NCBI GenBank assembly: GCA_963739995.1 | Contig: CAVUCH010000021.1 | Span: 1 to 64,000 of the forward strand | Source of the DNA: CAVUCH01 sp963739995 | GTDB lineage: Bacteria; Acidobacteriota; Vicinamibacteria; Vicinamibacterales; JAENWD01 | DNA: 64,000 nt | Direction of reading: 5' to 3' | Shown here: positions 16,281 through 25,227 of the stretch, piece by piece | Position numbering within the stretch: position 1 is the stretch's first letter | Layout: each line of letters opens with the position of its first letter | Program-made: the position numbers and the translations under genes | Notes under the pieces: model-generated | What the model saw: only the letters and a program-made list of their open reading frames with translations | What the model was told of the DNA's origin: nothing | The model's database searches: none

Positions 16281-17897
16281 TCATTCTGCTCCTTGCTCCC
16301 GCTGGCGTTCCGCCTCCTCCAGCCACTGAGCCATCTTCTCGTCACTCTTGCCGTAGCGCGCCCAACCGGTTGCGTTACTGTCCCACCGGTAGTCCTTGAT
16401 GGTCATGTCGATGCCGCGGTCGATGAGGAATCGCATCGACTCGTACGGGTTCGGCAAGAAGACAAGATGGTGCAGGATGCTCGCCGGCTCGTGCGAGTTC
16501 CAATTGGTGTTGATCTCTGCGCCGTGCTCGAGCAGGAAGTCCGCCACGTCGAAGTGGCGGTTGATGACGGCCCAGGCGAGCGCGGTGTCGAGAACGTGCT
16601 GCGCAGTCGGCGCGCCCCACTGGAGGTCGTCGTACTTCAGCGTATGTGGGTCGTTACACGGAAAATGCTTCTCGAGATCGCCCAGCGCCGGCGCGCCGGA
16701 TTCGTCGAACCAGCGCTTCACCCGCGCAAGGTCGCCCATGCCTGCCGCATGCGGCAGATCGTCCGGCAGCGGCCAGATGCGGGTGAGTAATGGAATGAGG
16801 TGTGTCTTCGCGTACGTGAACGCAAGCGCGATCGGGTGGAATTCGGGCGACGCTTGGCGCCGGAGGAGTGCCGGATCGAGGCGGAGAAAAGCGGTGATGA
16901 TTTCCCCGCGATCGTTCAGCGTTGCCGCCCCGATGAGCCCAGCCTGAAACGTCACGTAGGCTTCAGCGAGCAGCCACCGCTCACGCTGCAACGTGCTGAC
17001 GAACGCCGTCACATCGCCATCGTGGGCCGCGCGGCTGACCTGCTCCATGACAAACGCCGTCCACGGTCCGACGGCTGTTGTCGCGTGCGCGACTCGCGTG
17101 TCGATAAAGTACTTGATGAAGGCGAGGCGGCCCAGGCTTCCATCGACGTGTGTGCCCAGCTCGGGATCGAGCGCGATGGAGCGTTCCAGCAAGAGTGACG
17201 CGACGGCCTCGTGGTCGAAGCGGCAGGCGCACACGAACGCTTCGTTGACGGTCGCCGGATCGTTCCCGTTGTCGTCGAGCGCCGTGCGAACAGCGTCGAT
17301 ATCGCCGAGCGCCGCAAAGAACTTGAGCGTGCGCGGAAGCAGGCCTTTCCGCTGCAACAGCTGCAGCAGGCCTCTCGCGCGCGACTCGATGAGGCCCTCG
17401 CACACCGATGGCATCACGACGGCGCCGGCGTCGATCAGCAGCTCGGCACACGCCCCGCGAGTGAACCACTCTTCTCTTTGCGCGTCGCCGGCGTCAGCGT
17501 AAGCGCCCGTGGCGATTCCCAGCAGGCCGCCCTTACTGTCCCAGTCGTTGCTTTGCCAGGACAGCAACGCCGGGTATTCAGCGAGCAGTTGCTTCAGTCG
17601 TTCGACGTCGTTGTCGTGAATGATGCGTCGAGCCTGCGCGGCCGCCCATTCGAGCCCCTTGCCGAGGCGTTTGCTGACTTCTCTGATGAGGTCTTGCCAG
17701 CCGGCGTAGCCGTACTCGCGCGCAAGCACGAGCTGCGCGTTACGCTGCGTCAGCGGCAGGTCGACATTCGGCAGATGCACGCGCGCACGCGCGATGGCAG
17801 CGGCGTCACCGGCGGCGATGTCGCGCGCGAGCTTCTTTGCCTGTTTACGGAGGGATTCCAAAGACGGCCGAGCCGGGAGGGACTTCGAAGTGGTCAT
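16281..17897 (-). CDS. Ankyrin-repeat protein
   Basis: 538 residues, starting at an ATG behind AAAGGAGG. The N-terminus 'SLESLRKQAKKLARDIAAGD' is the short helical leader common in bacterial ankyrin proteins of this type, followed by 'GYAGWQDLIREVSKRLG'. Degenerate ankyrin repeats follow; the clearest are 'AVINRHFDVADFLLEHGAEI' and 'YESMRFLIDRGIDMTIKDYR' near the C-terminus, and 'ACRFDHEAVASLLLERSI' mid-protein. No signal peptide or enzyme domain, so a cytoplasmic protein-binding scaffold is likely. Monocistronic; transcribed away from the amidohydrolase. Confidence 0.85.
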   Translation of the reverse strand: MTTSKSLPARPSLESLRKQAKKLARDIAAGDAAAIARARVHLPNVDLPLTQRNAQLVLAREYGYAGWQDLIREVSKRLGKGLEWAAAQARRIIHDNDVERLKQLLAEYPALLSWQSNDWDSKGGLLGIATGAYADAGDAQREEWFTRGACAELLIDAGAVVMPSVCEGLIESRARGLLQLLQRKGLLPRTLKFFAALGDIDAVRTALDDNGNDPATVNEAFVCACRFDHEAVASLLLERSIALDPELGTHVDGSLGRLAFIKYFIDTRVAHATTAVGPWTAFVMEQVSRAAHDGDVTAFVSTLQRERWLLAEAYVTFQAGLIGAATLNDRGEIITAFLRLDPALLRRQASPEFHPIALAFTYAKTHLIPLLTRIWPLPDDLPHAAGMGDLARVKRWFDESGAPALGDLEKHFPCNDPHTLKYDDLQWGAPTAQHVLDTALAWAVINRHFDVADFLLEHGAEINTNWNSHEPASILHHLVFLPNPYESMRFLIDRGIDMTIKDYRWDSNATGWARYGKSDEKMAQWLEEAERQREQGAE

Positions 17898-18390
17898 TGC
17901 GACCTCCTTTCATGAATCGCCTGTGCCCCGCTGAAACCAGGCTGAAAGAAGGTGCAAACGCACACGACTCAGAGCAAACAGGTGGGAGTGTTCCCTTGCC
18001 GCGGGTTGGTGGCGCCCTGTCAGCGCACTGCCCCGCAGTATCAAGGGGCTGCCGCTTCGATGTCAAATGCGGCGAAGCTGGGGCGGTCATTCACGATAGG
18101 TCATGAGCAGTCGCCCAGTGGCGAGCGACCGGCACCGCGGCGTGGGTCGACAAAGCGGCGTTTTCCGTTACGAACTCGCGCGGGTGGACGACGCTGCATC
18201 GGGGTGGCCCAGATTTTCCCCAGATGGAACCAGGTCGCCGATTGGCTCAGGGATGCTGAGGGCGTTTCAAGGGCGGCGTGACCCCCGATTGCCCTCGGGA
18301 TCGGAGCTCTGCTGACCGGGGTGTCGACAACTAACGATGACTACGGTTGTAGCGTCAAATGGTTGGATTCGCATCCTGGAGGACGTCTGC
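17898..18390. other. Divergent intergenic region
   Basis: About 490 bases between the divergent ankyrin and amidohydrolase genes, so it must hold both promoters, but no convincing -35/-10 pair was found. A hairpin-like GTCGC...GCGAC segment near 18110 may be a diverged copy of the dispersed repeat. Confidence 0.45.
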
Positions 18391-19653
18391 GTGAGACCGA
18401 TCGCCCTGGCCGCCCTGTTGCCGCTGTCCATAGTCGTCGCACAGACGCCAACGCGCGAGAAGGCTCAGCTTATTCGCGACGTCCGTCTCTTCGACGGAGA
18501 GCGGGTCCATGAGCACCGCAGCGTGCTCGTCGAGAACGGAGCCATCGCACGAATCGGTGGACCTGAGTTGGAGGCGGGCGGTGCCGACGAGATTGACGGT
18601 CGCGGCCTCGCCCTCCTGCCCGGGCTGATCGACGCTCACGTCCACTTTTCCGACCAGGCGGAAGCGGCCTCAGGTCAGGCGCTGAGGTTCGGCGTGACGA
18701 CGCAGCTGGACATGTTCAGCGCTGGAGAGAGGCTGGAACGACTCAAGAGACTGCGCTCCGAGGACAGGGCGGACGTCGCAGCCGTGCGCACGGCGGGCAT
18801 CGGCGCGACGGTCGCCGGGGGTCACCCGACGCAGATGGGCGGCGGCATCACCTTCCCGACCATCGCCACGCCCAAGGACGCCAAGGCGTTCGTGGACGCG
18901 CGTGTCGCCGAAGGTTCCGACTACATCAAGATCGTCCACGACGGCGGCAGCGCGTGGTCCGCGCGCGCCGTGCCCACCCTCGACCTCCCGACGATGCGGG
19001 CACTCGTCGATGCGGCGCACGCGCACAAGAAGTTGGCCGTCGTCCATGTCACCACCGAGGAGGAAGCGCGGCGCGCCATCACCGCAGGCGCGGACGGGCT
19101 CGCGCACATGTTCGTAGGGGGGACGGCGTCGCGGGATTTCGGCCGCTTCGCCGCCGATCACGGAGTGTTCGTGATCTCCACGTTCTCCGCGGTCCAGGCG
19201 TTCGTGTGCGGGCGGGCCCAAGGCGAGACGATCCTCGCCGATCCCCAGCTCGGCCCCCACATCGGCGCGGGGTGGCGCAGCTCGATGGGCATGCTGAAGG
19301 CCGATCCCGCGCAGAGCCACAAGTGCGCCGGTGCCGACGACGCGCTGCGACAACTAGTTCGAGCGCGCGTTCCCGTGCTCGCGGGAACCGATGCGCCGTC
19401 CCCCGGCACCACGTACGGCGCATCCCTCCATGGCGAGCTGGCAATGTTGGTCGAGCGGGGGATGACGCCGCCCGAAGCCCTCGCCGCCGCGACCTCCGCA
19501 ACCGCCCGTCATTTTCGCCTCGATGATCGAGGCCGCGTGCAGACTGGCCTGCGTGCCGACCTGTTGCTCGTCAGAGGAGACCCGACGACTGATATTCGCG
19601 CCACGCGCAACATCGTCGCGGTCTGGAAACGTGGCGTAGGCGTGAGGCGCTAG
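18391..19653 (+). CDS. Secreted amidohydrolase (metal-dependent)
   Basis: The GTG at 18391 follows TGGAGG by about 7 bases and gives a signal peptide ('RPIALAALLPLSIVVAQTPT'), so it is preferred over the upstream ATG at 18337. The roughly 420-residue protein has amidohydrolase-superfamily motifs: 'LLPGLIDAHVHF' (metal-binding H-x-H), 'DYIKIVHDGG' (bridging Lys), 'KLAVVHVTT' and 'DGLAHMFVGG' (His ligands), 'VLAGTDAPSPG' (final Asp). Family members hydrolyse cyclic amides, peptides or organophosphates such as imidazolonepropionate-type or prolidase-type substrates; the exact substrate cannot be read here. Likely periplasmic. Confidence 0.88.
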   Translation: MRPIALAALLPLSIVVAQTPTREKAQLIRDVRLFDGERVHEHRSVLVENGAIARIGGPELEAGGADEIDGRGLALLPGLIDAHVHFSDQAEAASGQALRFGVTTQLDMFSAGERLERLKRLRSEDRADVAAVRTAGIGATVAGGHPTQMGGGITFPTIATPKDAKAFVDARVAEGSDYIKIVHDGGSAWSARAVPTLDLPTMRALVDAAHAHKKLAVVHVTTEEEARRAITAGADGLAHMFVGGTASRDFGRFAADHGVFVISTFSAVQAFVCGRAQGETILADPQLGPHIGAGWRSSMGMLKADPAQSHKCAGADDALRQLVRARVPVLAGTDAPSPGTTYGASLHGELAMLVERGMTPPEALAAATSATARHFRLDDRGRVQTGLRADLLLVRGDPTTDIRATRNIVAVWKRGVGVRR

Positions 19654-20219
19654 CAGCCATTCGCTATCGACCCCGCCGCGCATCTCCACCGCCGACGTCG
19701 ACGTGACGTTCGCGCGCTCACGGAGCTGGGCCTCGACGGCTCGTTCTTCGGGGACGGTTTTCGGAAGAATGGATCGAGATCTGAACGCTGCGCCCGAAGC
19801 GTCGCTGGTCGATCGATGCTTGGGGAGTCGACCTCAGCCCCTTCGAATCGGATGTGGGAACAATCGGAGACTGAATGCCTGATGCCCGCCGCCTTCCCGC
19901 GCCAGACGTCGATCAGCGAGATGGCCGCGAATGCGCAGCCTGGAGCCTGCTTTGAGGTAGCTGCTCGAACTTCGCCGAAAGCTGTTCGAGGCAGAATCTT
20001 AAAAAGGCGCACAGCCGCGTCTGCGGCGCTATGCAGGTACTGTATGCTGCCCGATCGGCGGCTTCTTCAATGCGCGCTGAGCTGGTGACCGTGTTGCCGG
20101 CTCTCCTCTTGGGACGCGTGATCGTCAGTTTCAGCGGCCGACGTCATAATCAGCTCGGCCGCGGAGGCTTGATGAAGGAGTCGCAGGCAGACAGTAGCTG
20201 ATTGGTGGCTTACGGAGAA
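19654..20219. other. 566-base region without a recognised gene
   Basis: Open frames exist on both strands but translate to Arg/Ser-rich sequence with no motif. No tRNA, terminator with T-run or repeat copy was found. Confidence 0.5.
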
Positions 20220-20687
20220 ATGATGATGCGCAATCTAGTACTCGCCATCGGACAGGTTGCAATGCTGGTTCTTGCAGCCCCGACCTCAGTCCCCGCAGCT
20301 CAGGCTCAATCTGGCACCGAAAAGGAAGCCAGGGCCATGCTGGACAAAGCAGTTGCCGCGATGAAAGAGAACAAAGAAAAGGCCCTCGAGATGTTCAACA
20401 AGGGGGACGGCGGCTTCAAGGACCGTGATCTCTATGTATTCTGCGCCAACGCTTCAGACGGCACTCTCACCGCGCATCCTTACTTGAAGGGTGAACACCT
20501 GCAGGACATCGTAGGCAAGAAGGGCTTTCCGCTCGGGAAAGAGATAATGAGGACCGCCAGTGAAGGAAAGATCGACGAGGTTACCTATTGGTGGCCTCGC
20601 CCCGGCTCGGACAAGCCGCTCGAGAAACACACGTTCTACACGAAGGTCGCAGGTCAGAACTGCGGTGTCGGCTTCTACAAGGAATGA
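20220..20687 (+). CDS. Periplasmic single-Cache-domain protein
   Basis: About 155 residues starting at one of three ATGs (20220, 20223, 20226) behind GGAG. A signal peptide ('MRNLVLAIGQVAMLVLAAPT') leads to 'KEARAMLDKAVAAMKENKEK', 'ALEMFNKGDGGFKDRDLYVF' and 'GTLTAHPYLKGEHLQDI', then 'DEVTYWWPRPGSDKPLEKHT' and 'FYTKVAGQNCGVGFYKE'. That matches the small-molecule-binding Cache_2 fold seen in the sensor part of chemoreceptors and in stand-alone periplasmic proteins. No signalling domain is attached. It may buffer or present an organic-acid-like ligand; no partner receptor is nearby. Confidence 0.8.
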   Translation: MMMRNLVLAIGQVAMLVLAAPTSVPAAQAQSGTEKEARAMLDKAVAAMKENKEKALEMFNKGDGGFKDRDLYVFCANASDGTLTAHPYLKGEHLQDIVGKKGFPLGKEIMRTASEGKIDEVTYWWPRPGSDKPLEKHTFYTKVAGQNCGVGFYKE

Positions 20688-20806
20688 CGATGCCGCGTGC
20701 CTGGTTCGGGTACGCGCGGGCGCCTCGTCCCCGCGTGAAGGTGCCGACGGGCTGAAGCGGTAGATCGCCACCGCATCAGGGTGCACCGCGCGCCGGTGGA
20801 GGAGTT

Positions 20807-21100
20807 ATGGCTGAGTACATTGCCAAGCTGCGCGACCCCAGGCTGGGCGAAGAGATTCCTGTCGTCAGCATCGACAGCGTGACCGAGTTCGAGGCTGCCG
20901 CTCTGGCGCTCGAGCACTTCCGCCAGCGCGGCGTTCGGTTCGATGGCGAGTCAGGCCTCGAGCTGCTGGAGGGGAACGTGACCGCCTCGAAGCCCGTGCC
21001 GGTCAAGGAGATCATGTACTGGCTGCGTAATCGAGCTGAGGGACAGGCGCTGGCGAAGCGCGATGGCCTCGAGCGGCTGCTGGAATACGTACGGGATTAG
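20807..21100 (+). CDS. Hypothetical 97-residue protein
   Basis: A well-formed short gene with GGAGG five bases before its ATG. The sequence starts 'MAEYIAKLRDPRLGEEIPVV' and continues 'SVTEFEAAALALEHFRQRGV', ending 'GQALAKRDGLERLLEYVRD'. It is acidic and mixed alpha/beta with no Cys, signal peptide or membrane helix, so probably cytoplasmic. I do not recognise the family. It sits between the Cache protein and the haem peroxidase on the same strand, but gaps of over 100 bases argue against a tight operon. Confidence 0.65.
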   Translation: MAEYIAKLRDPRLGEEIPVVSIDSVTEFEAAALALEHFRQRGVRFDGESGLELLEGNVTASKPVPVKEIMYWLRNRAEGQALAKRDGLERLLEYVRD

Positions 21101-21284
21101 CAGCCGCCCCACGCGGACGTCGTCGATTCGTGTTAGGTACAGTAAGCGCTCCCGGAGCACGAATACGACTCCGGCTCGATCCCGCCGCACTCCCCACGGC
21201 TGTGCTGTTCGCATTCCGAGTTCGCATTTCTCGAAGTGTCCACACTGGACGTCAGTGTCTGACGGACGACCTTCGTCGGAGGTG

Positions 21285-23114
21285 ATGATGCCTGTCAGGA
21301 AGCGTTTCAGCTTTGCCAAAGCCCCACGTGCCGTCGCACACCGGATCCCGGCGACTGCGTCTGCCGGGAAAGCCATCGAGGATCTCCCTGACTACGTCAA
21401 GCAACAACTGTTCGGCCCGTCGGCCTTGAGAAAGCATTCGCGGCGCCTCCCCGTCCGAGGTTCACAGCGGGTCGAGAAGTCCGCCGTCCCTCCTGCGGCT
21501 GCGGCCTTGGACCAGATGGAAACGGCCGCCTCCCAGATCGTCGCTCGGGCACGGGTGCCGGTCGAACGGCTCCCGCAGGATGTCCAGCAGACGAACCGGG
21601 CTCTGGAGCAGCAGGCCCATCGTTTTCACGGGGCCAAGGTCACGCTCGCCTGGTTCCCGTGGCGGCGGCTTGAATCGCCGTGCGCCGACAAGTTCGGCTA
21701 CCTGACGCCGCGCCGCGTGCGGAGCGCTACGCGGCTTCCGCTCAATGCCACGACAATCGGGCTGCTGGACACGCTGGGAGCGTTGATGGCGGACCCGGGC
21801 CGGGAAATCTCCCAGGATTCGGCAATCCCTGCAGGGTTCACCTATGTCGGGCAGTTCGTCGATCACGACATCACGTTCGACGTGTCGTCCCGGCTCGACG
21901 TGGCCACCGACGCCAACACCATCCACAACATGCGCACGCCGGCCCTGGATCTGGATGCGGTGTACGGCGACGGTCCGGCGCTCAATCCCTTCCTGTACGC
22001 GTTTCCAACGTCCGGCCCGTCGACGGCCATCAAGTGTCAGCTTGGCGGCAACCAAGCGTCCGGGCCCGGAGGGCCAGCGGGCTCAGCCGGTTCGCCGGCG
22101 GGGATGCAGACGCTATCGGACTTCGACGTGCCGCGCATCCACAACCCGTCGAACCCCGCGGGATCGACCAACACGGCGGTCATCGGCGATCCCCGGAATG
22201 ACGAGAACCTGATCGTGTCCCAGTTCCATCACGCCGTGTTGCGCTTCCACAACCGCGTCGTGGATACGCTCGTCGCGGCCGGGTTCACCGGCGACATCTT
22301 CGTCGAGGCCCGGAAGATTGTGACGCATCACTACCAGTGGGCCGTGGTCAACGATTTCCTCTCCCGCGTCTGCGGCGCGGCCGAGGTGAACGCCGCGATT
22401 ACTGCGGTGACACCGCCGATCGGCAGCCCGTTCCGCATGCCGGTCGAGTTCGCCGTGGCAGCCTATCGTTTCGGGCATTCGATGATTCGCGACACTTACT
22501 GGGTGAACTTCAACTTCCCGAACGCGACGCTCGGCCAGGTCTTCGAGTTCATCCGCAATCCCAGGCTGCCGGTGTTGTCCAACTGGGTGGTCGACCTGAA
22601 CGCCTTTTTCGACACCGGGTTCGTCGTCCCCGTCAACAACAAGGCGCGGAAGATCGACAGCGTGCTCGCCAATGGCCTCGAGACCCTGCCCGGATTCACC
22701 GCGATGATGGCAGTGCTCGCGCAAAGGAACCTGCGCCGGGGCCTCGCGCTCGGTCTGCCGAGTGGTCAGGGTGTGGCGAAGTTCCTGGGGGTGCCGGCGC
22801 TGACAGGCGCTCAGCTCGAACAGGGGCTTCCGGCTGACGAACGTGCGGTGCTGAACGCGAGCGGCAAGCTCCTCCTGAAGAAGACGCCGCTCTGGTATTA
22901 CATCCTGCGTGAGGCCGCGGTCCTGAAGGCCGGCGAGCAGCTTGGCCCGGTCGGTTCGCGCATCGTGGCCCGGACGTTCGTGCGCATCCTGAAGCGCGAC
23001 GCCACGTCGTATCTGAACGTTGCCGGGGGCTTCACGCCTTCGCTCCCGTCAGCGGCTCCCGGCACGTTCACGTTCGCGGATCTCGTGAACTTCGCGGGCG
23101 TGACCCAACCGTAA
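21285..23114 (+). CDS. Animal-type haem peroxidase
   Basis: About 609 residues from ATG 21285 (or 21288) behind GGAGG. The catalytic segment 'AGFTYVGQFVDHDITFDVSS' holds the distal His and Ca-site Asp of the An_peroxidase (cyclooxygenase-like) superfamily. 'IGDPRNDENLIVSQFHHAVL' and 'RFHNRVVD' carry the conserved Arg and Glu pair, and 'VAAYRFGHSMIRDTYWVN' the proximal haem His. An N-terminal extension of about 150 residues is low in motifs and has no signal peptide, so the protein may be cytoplasmic or exported atypically. Bacterial members are poorly studied; known relatives oxidise halides or oxygenate fatty acids. It is convergent with a lipase gene. Confidence 0.9.
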   Translation: MMPVRKRFSFAKAPRAVAHRIPATASAGKAIEDLPDYVKQQLFGPSALRKHSRRLPVRGSQRVEKSAVPPAAAALDQMETAASQIVARARVPVERLPQDVQQTNRALEQQAHRFHGAKVTLAWFPWRRLESPCADKFGYLTPRRVRSATRLPLNATTIGLLDTLGALMADPGREISQDSAIPAGFTYVGQFVDHDITFDVSSRLDVATDANTIHNMRTPALDLDAVYGDGPALNPFLYAFPTSGPSTAIKCQLGGNQASGPGGPAGSAGSPAGMQTLSDFDVPRIHNPSNPAGSTNTAVIGDPRNDENLIVSQFHHAVLRFHNRVVDTLVAAGFTGDIFVEARKIVTHHYQWAVVNDFLSRVCGAAEVNAAITAVTPPIGSPFRMPVEFAVAAYRFGHSMIRDTYWVNFNFPNATLGQVFEFIRNPRLPVLSNWVVDLNAFFDTGFVVPVNNKARKIDSVLANGLETLPGFTAMMAVLAQRNLRRGLALGLPSGQGVAKFLGVPALTGAQLEQGLPADERAVLNASGKLLLKKTPLWYYILREAAVLKAGEQLGPVGSRIVARTFVRILKRDATSYLNVAGGFTPSLPSAAPGTFTFADLVNFAGVTQP

Positions 23115-23340
23115 CCCGTCACACCCCCGTCATGATCATGTGCGCGGCGATCGAGTCGTTCTCGATCGTCGCCGCACCGCTCGAGAATGGCCGCTCGTCG
23201 CTGAGCCGGGCAGCATGCTGCGCTTCTCGACCCGGCACGATGCGCTGGTGTCATGTCGCCGGGGCGTTTGCGAGTGCCTCGCTCCGTCGCTTCAGCCCTG
23301 CCGCTTCGAGACGGAGATACACGGCGGCTCCTCCCGGAGC

Positions 23341-24282
23341 TCAGCGCTCGGGCGCGTCGTAGCAGTTCCAGAGCAGGACGCTGTAGTTGATGGGCGCGTG
23401 GTCGGCGAGAAAGCCGGGCAACGGGAAATCCAGTTCCTCCCCCGTGCGCATGGCCCCCCGCAGGGTCATCGCTTCTTTCGCGGACAGGAGGTGAGCGCCA
23501 GGATCGAGCATCAGTTCCCTGGCGGAGGTGAGATTGCGGTGAAGGTGCCCCGCACCGTCGATGAACTGGAGTGCGCCGACATGCCGGAACAACAGCCCCA
23601 ATGGAAGGTGCGGCACGAGATCGGAGTCGTTGCGGAACCTGAACACCGGTACGCGAATCCTGGCTCGGAACCCCGCATCGCCAACGCGCGGCGATCCGAA
23701 CGTGTACACCCCCTGCAACCGCAAGGACGGATCGTCGCTGCAGAGGTTTGCCGCCAGCGCCGCAAGCGCCGCCCCGAGGCTGTGGCCGGTGATCCACAGC
23801 GGTCTCGGCTGTCTCGCCTGTTCCGCCCTGACGTGTGCGACGGTCTGTGGCCACACCTCCCCGAGTGCGGCAAGAAACCCGGCGTGCACGAGGTCGCCGT
23901 GTGAGTCGGGGAACGGCAGGAAGTGGGCGTCCACGGTGAAATCGAGGACCGATGACCAGAAGTCGTCCAGCTGCGTTCCGCGGAACGCGAGCACGATCGC
24001 GTCAGGCATCGATGCGACGTAGGCCTGCGTGCTGTGCAGGCCATGGAAGTACGCGACGTCTCCGGGGATCCCGGCCGTCGTGAATGCGGCCTGGACGGCC
24101 GGTTCAGCCGAGTAGGCCAGCAGGGCGGCATCACAGAGCCACCAGGCGTTGCGCAGATTCAGACCGGTGTCGAGCGGTTCGAACGGATGCGCATCGGCGC
24201 CCTCGAAAAAGGTGTACCGCGTCAACACACCGGCCGGCGGATTCAATGCACGCGGCGTCTGCCGAGGCAATGGTTTCTGCAT
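23341..24282 (-). CDS. Class 3 lipase / esterase
   Basis: 313 residues from the ATG at 24282. The alpha/beta-hydrolase core shows 'DAIVLAFRGTQLDDFWSSVL' (oxyanion region), the nucleophile elbow 'PLWITGHSLGAALAALAANL', 'YTFGSPRVGD', 'RFRNDSDLVPHLPLG' with the acid Asp, and 'GFLADHAPINYSVLLWN' with the catalytic His. This order is that of the lipase_3 family, which hydrolyses triacylglycerols or phospholipid acyl esters. No classical signal peptide is evident. The frame continues far upstream but through sequence that is antisense to the kinase gene, so that extension is rejected. Divergent from the kinase gene and convergent with the peroxidase. Confidence 0.9.
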   Translation of the reverse strand: MQKPLPRQTPRALNPPAGVLTRYTFFEGADAHPFEPLDTGLNLRNAWWLCDAALLAYSAEPAVQAAFTTAGIPGDVAYFHGLHSTQAYVASMPDAIVLAFRGTQLDDFWSSVLDFTVDAHFLPFPDSHGDLVHAGFLAALGEVWPQTVAHVRAEQARQPRPLWITGHSLGAALAALAANLCSDDPSLRLQGVYTFGSPRVGDAGFRARIRVPVFRFRNDSDLVPHLPLGLLFRHVGALQFIDGAGHLHRNLTSARELMLDPGAHLLSAKEAMTLRGAMRTGEELDFPLPGFLADHAPINYSVLLWNCYDAPER

Positions 24283-24450
24283 AGGACCTGCTTGGCTACC
24301 GCAAAGATATACCTGGCCAGTGGATATTGCTTCCGCTGAGGGCGCCGCATCGCAGCGCCCTGAACCCGACAGCCGGATGTGGGTGGAGCTGAGCTGCGAA
24401 TCGCCTATCGATCCGCCACTCCGCACGGGCATAATGCGCGGGCAGCAAAC

Positions 24451-25227
24451 ATGGCCCTGCAAGCCGGTACGCGCCTTGGCCCGTACGAAGTCGTCTCCCT
24501 GATTGGCAGGGGGGGCATGGGCGAGGTGTGGCTCGCCAGCGAGCGACGGCTCGGGCGCAAGGTGGCCCTGAAGCTTCTGCCCGCCGACCTCACGCGCGAT
24601 GCCGACCGCATCCAGCGGTTTGAACAGGAGGCCCGGGCGGCGTCCGCACTCAATCACCCGAACGTCTGCACGATTTACGCGCTCGGGGAAGCGAGCGAGA
24701 GCCAGCACTACATCGCGATGGAGTTCGTTGAGGGCGAAACGCTCCGGCAGCGACTCTCCACCAGGCGTCTCTCGATACGCGAAGCGCTCGACGTCGGTCG
24801 TCAAGTGGCCGCAGCCCTGAGCGCCGCGCACGCCGCCGGCATCATCCACCGGGACATCAAGCCGGAAAATCTGATGCTCCGGCCCGATGGTCTGATCAAA
24901 GTGCTGGACTTCGGGTTGGCCAAGCTGGCAGTGCTGGTCCGCTGGGCCATCGACGACGCTATGCCGGAAATCTCGCGTCTTGCCGACAGGGGCGAGTACG
25001 TGAAGGCCTTCGCGATCGCCAGCCAGGCCGAAGAGTACATTGCGGCTCATCCGCCGTTTCGCAAACTCTGGTCCGACATCAGCTGGACGCCTTCCGATTG
25101 GTACGGTTCCGGCCGGCGCCGAGCTGTACTACAAGGATTACTCATCGCCGACCAGCGACTGGCGCTACGGCGGTCGGACCCGGTCGCGCCCTTAGAGTGC
25201 CGCTCGGCGATCTTCGATGGCAACTGA
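24451..25227 (+). pseudogene. Ser/Thr protein kinase N-lobe, C-lobe deleted (5' part of a triple fusion)
   Basis: From ATG 24451 the frame reads 'LGPYEVVSLIGRGGMGEVWL' (P-loop), 'KVALKLLPADL' (ATP Lys), 'AGIIHRDIKPENLMLRPDGL' (catalytic loop) and 'IKVLDFGLAKLA' (DFG). Immediately after, in frame, comes 'VLVRWAIDDAMPEISRLADR' and 'GEYVKAFAIASQAEEYI', which in relatives lies beyond the kinase C-lobe and a membrane helix. So the C-lobe (APE, substrate groove) and transmembrane segment are missing by an in-frame deletion. From about 25092 further frame breaks follow ('AELYYKDYSSPTSDWRYGG' is recovered in another frame), and the frame ends at 25227. As written it cannot be an active kinase. Confidence 0.75.

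Noticed and set aside
24283..25050. Upstream extension of the lipase frame to 25050
   Set aside because: The extra residues are antisense to the kinase domain and lack motifs; the ATG at 24282 gives a normal lipase.
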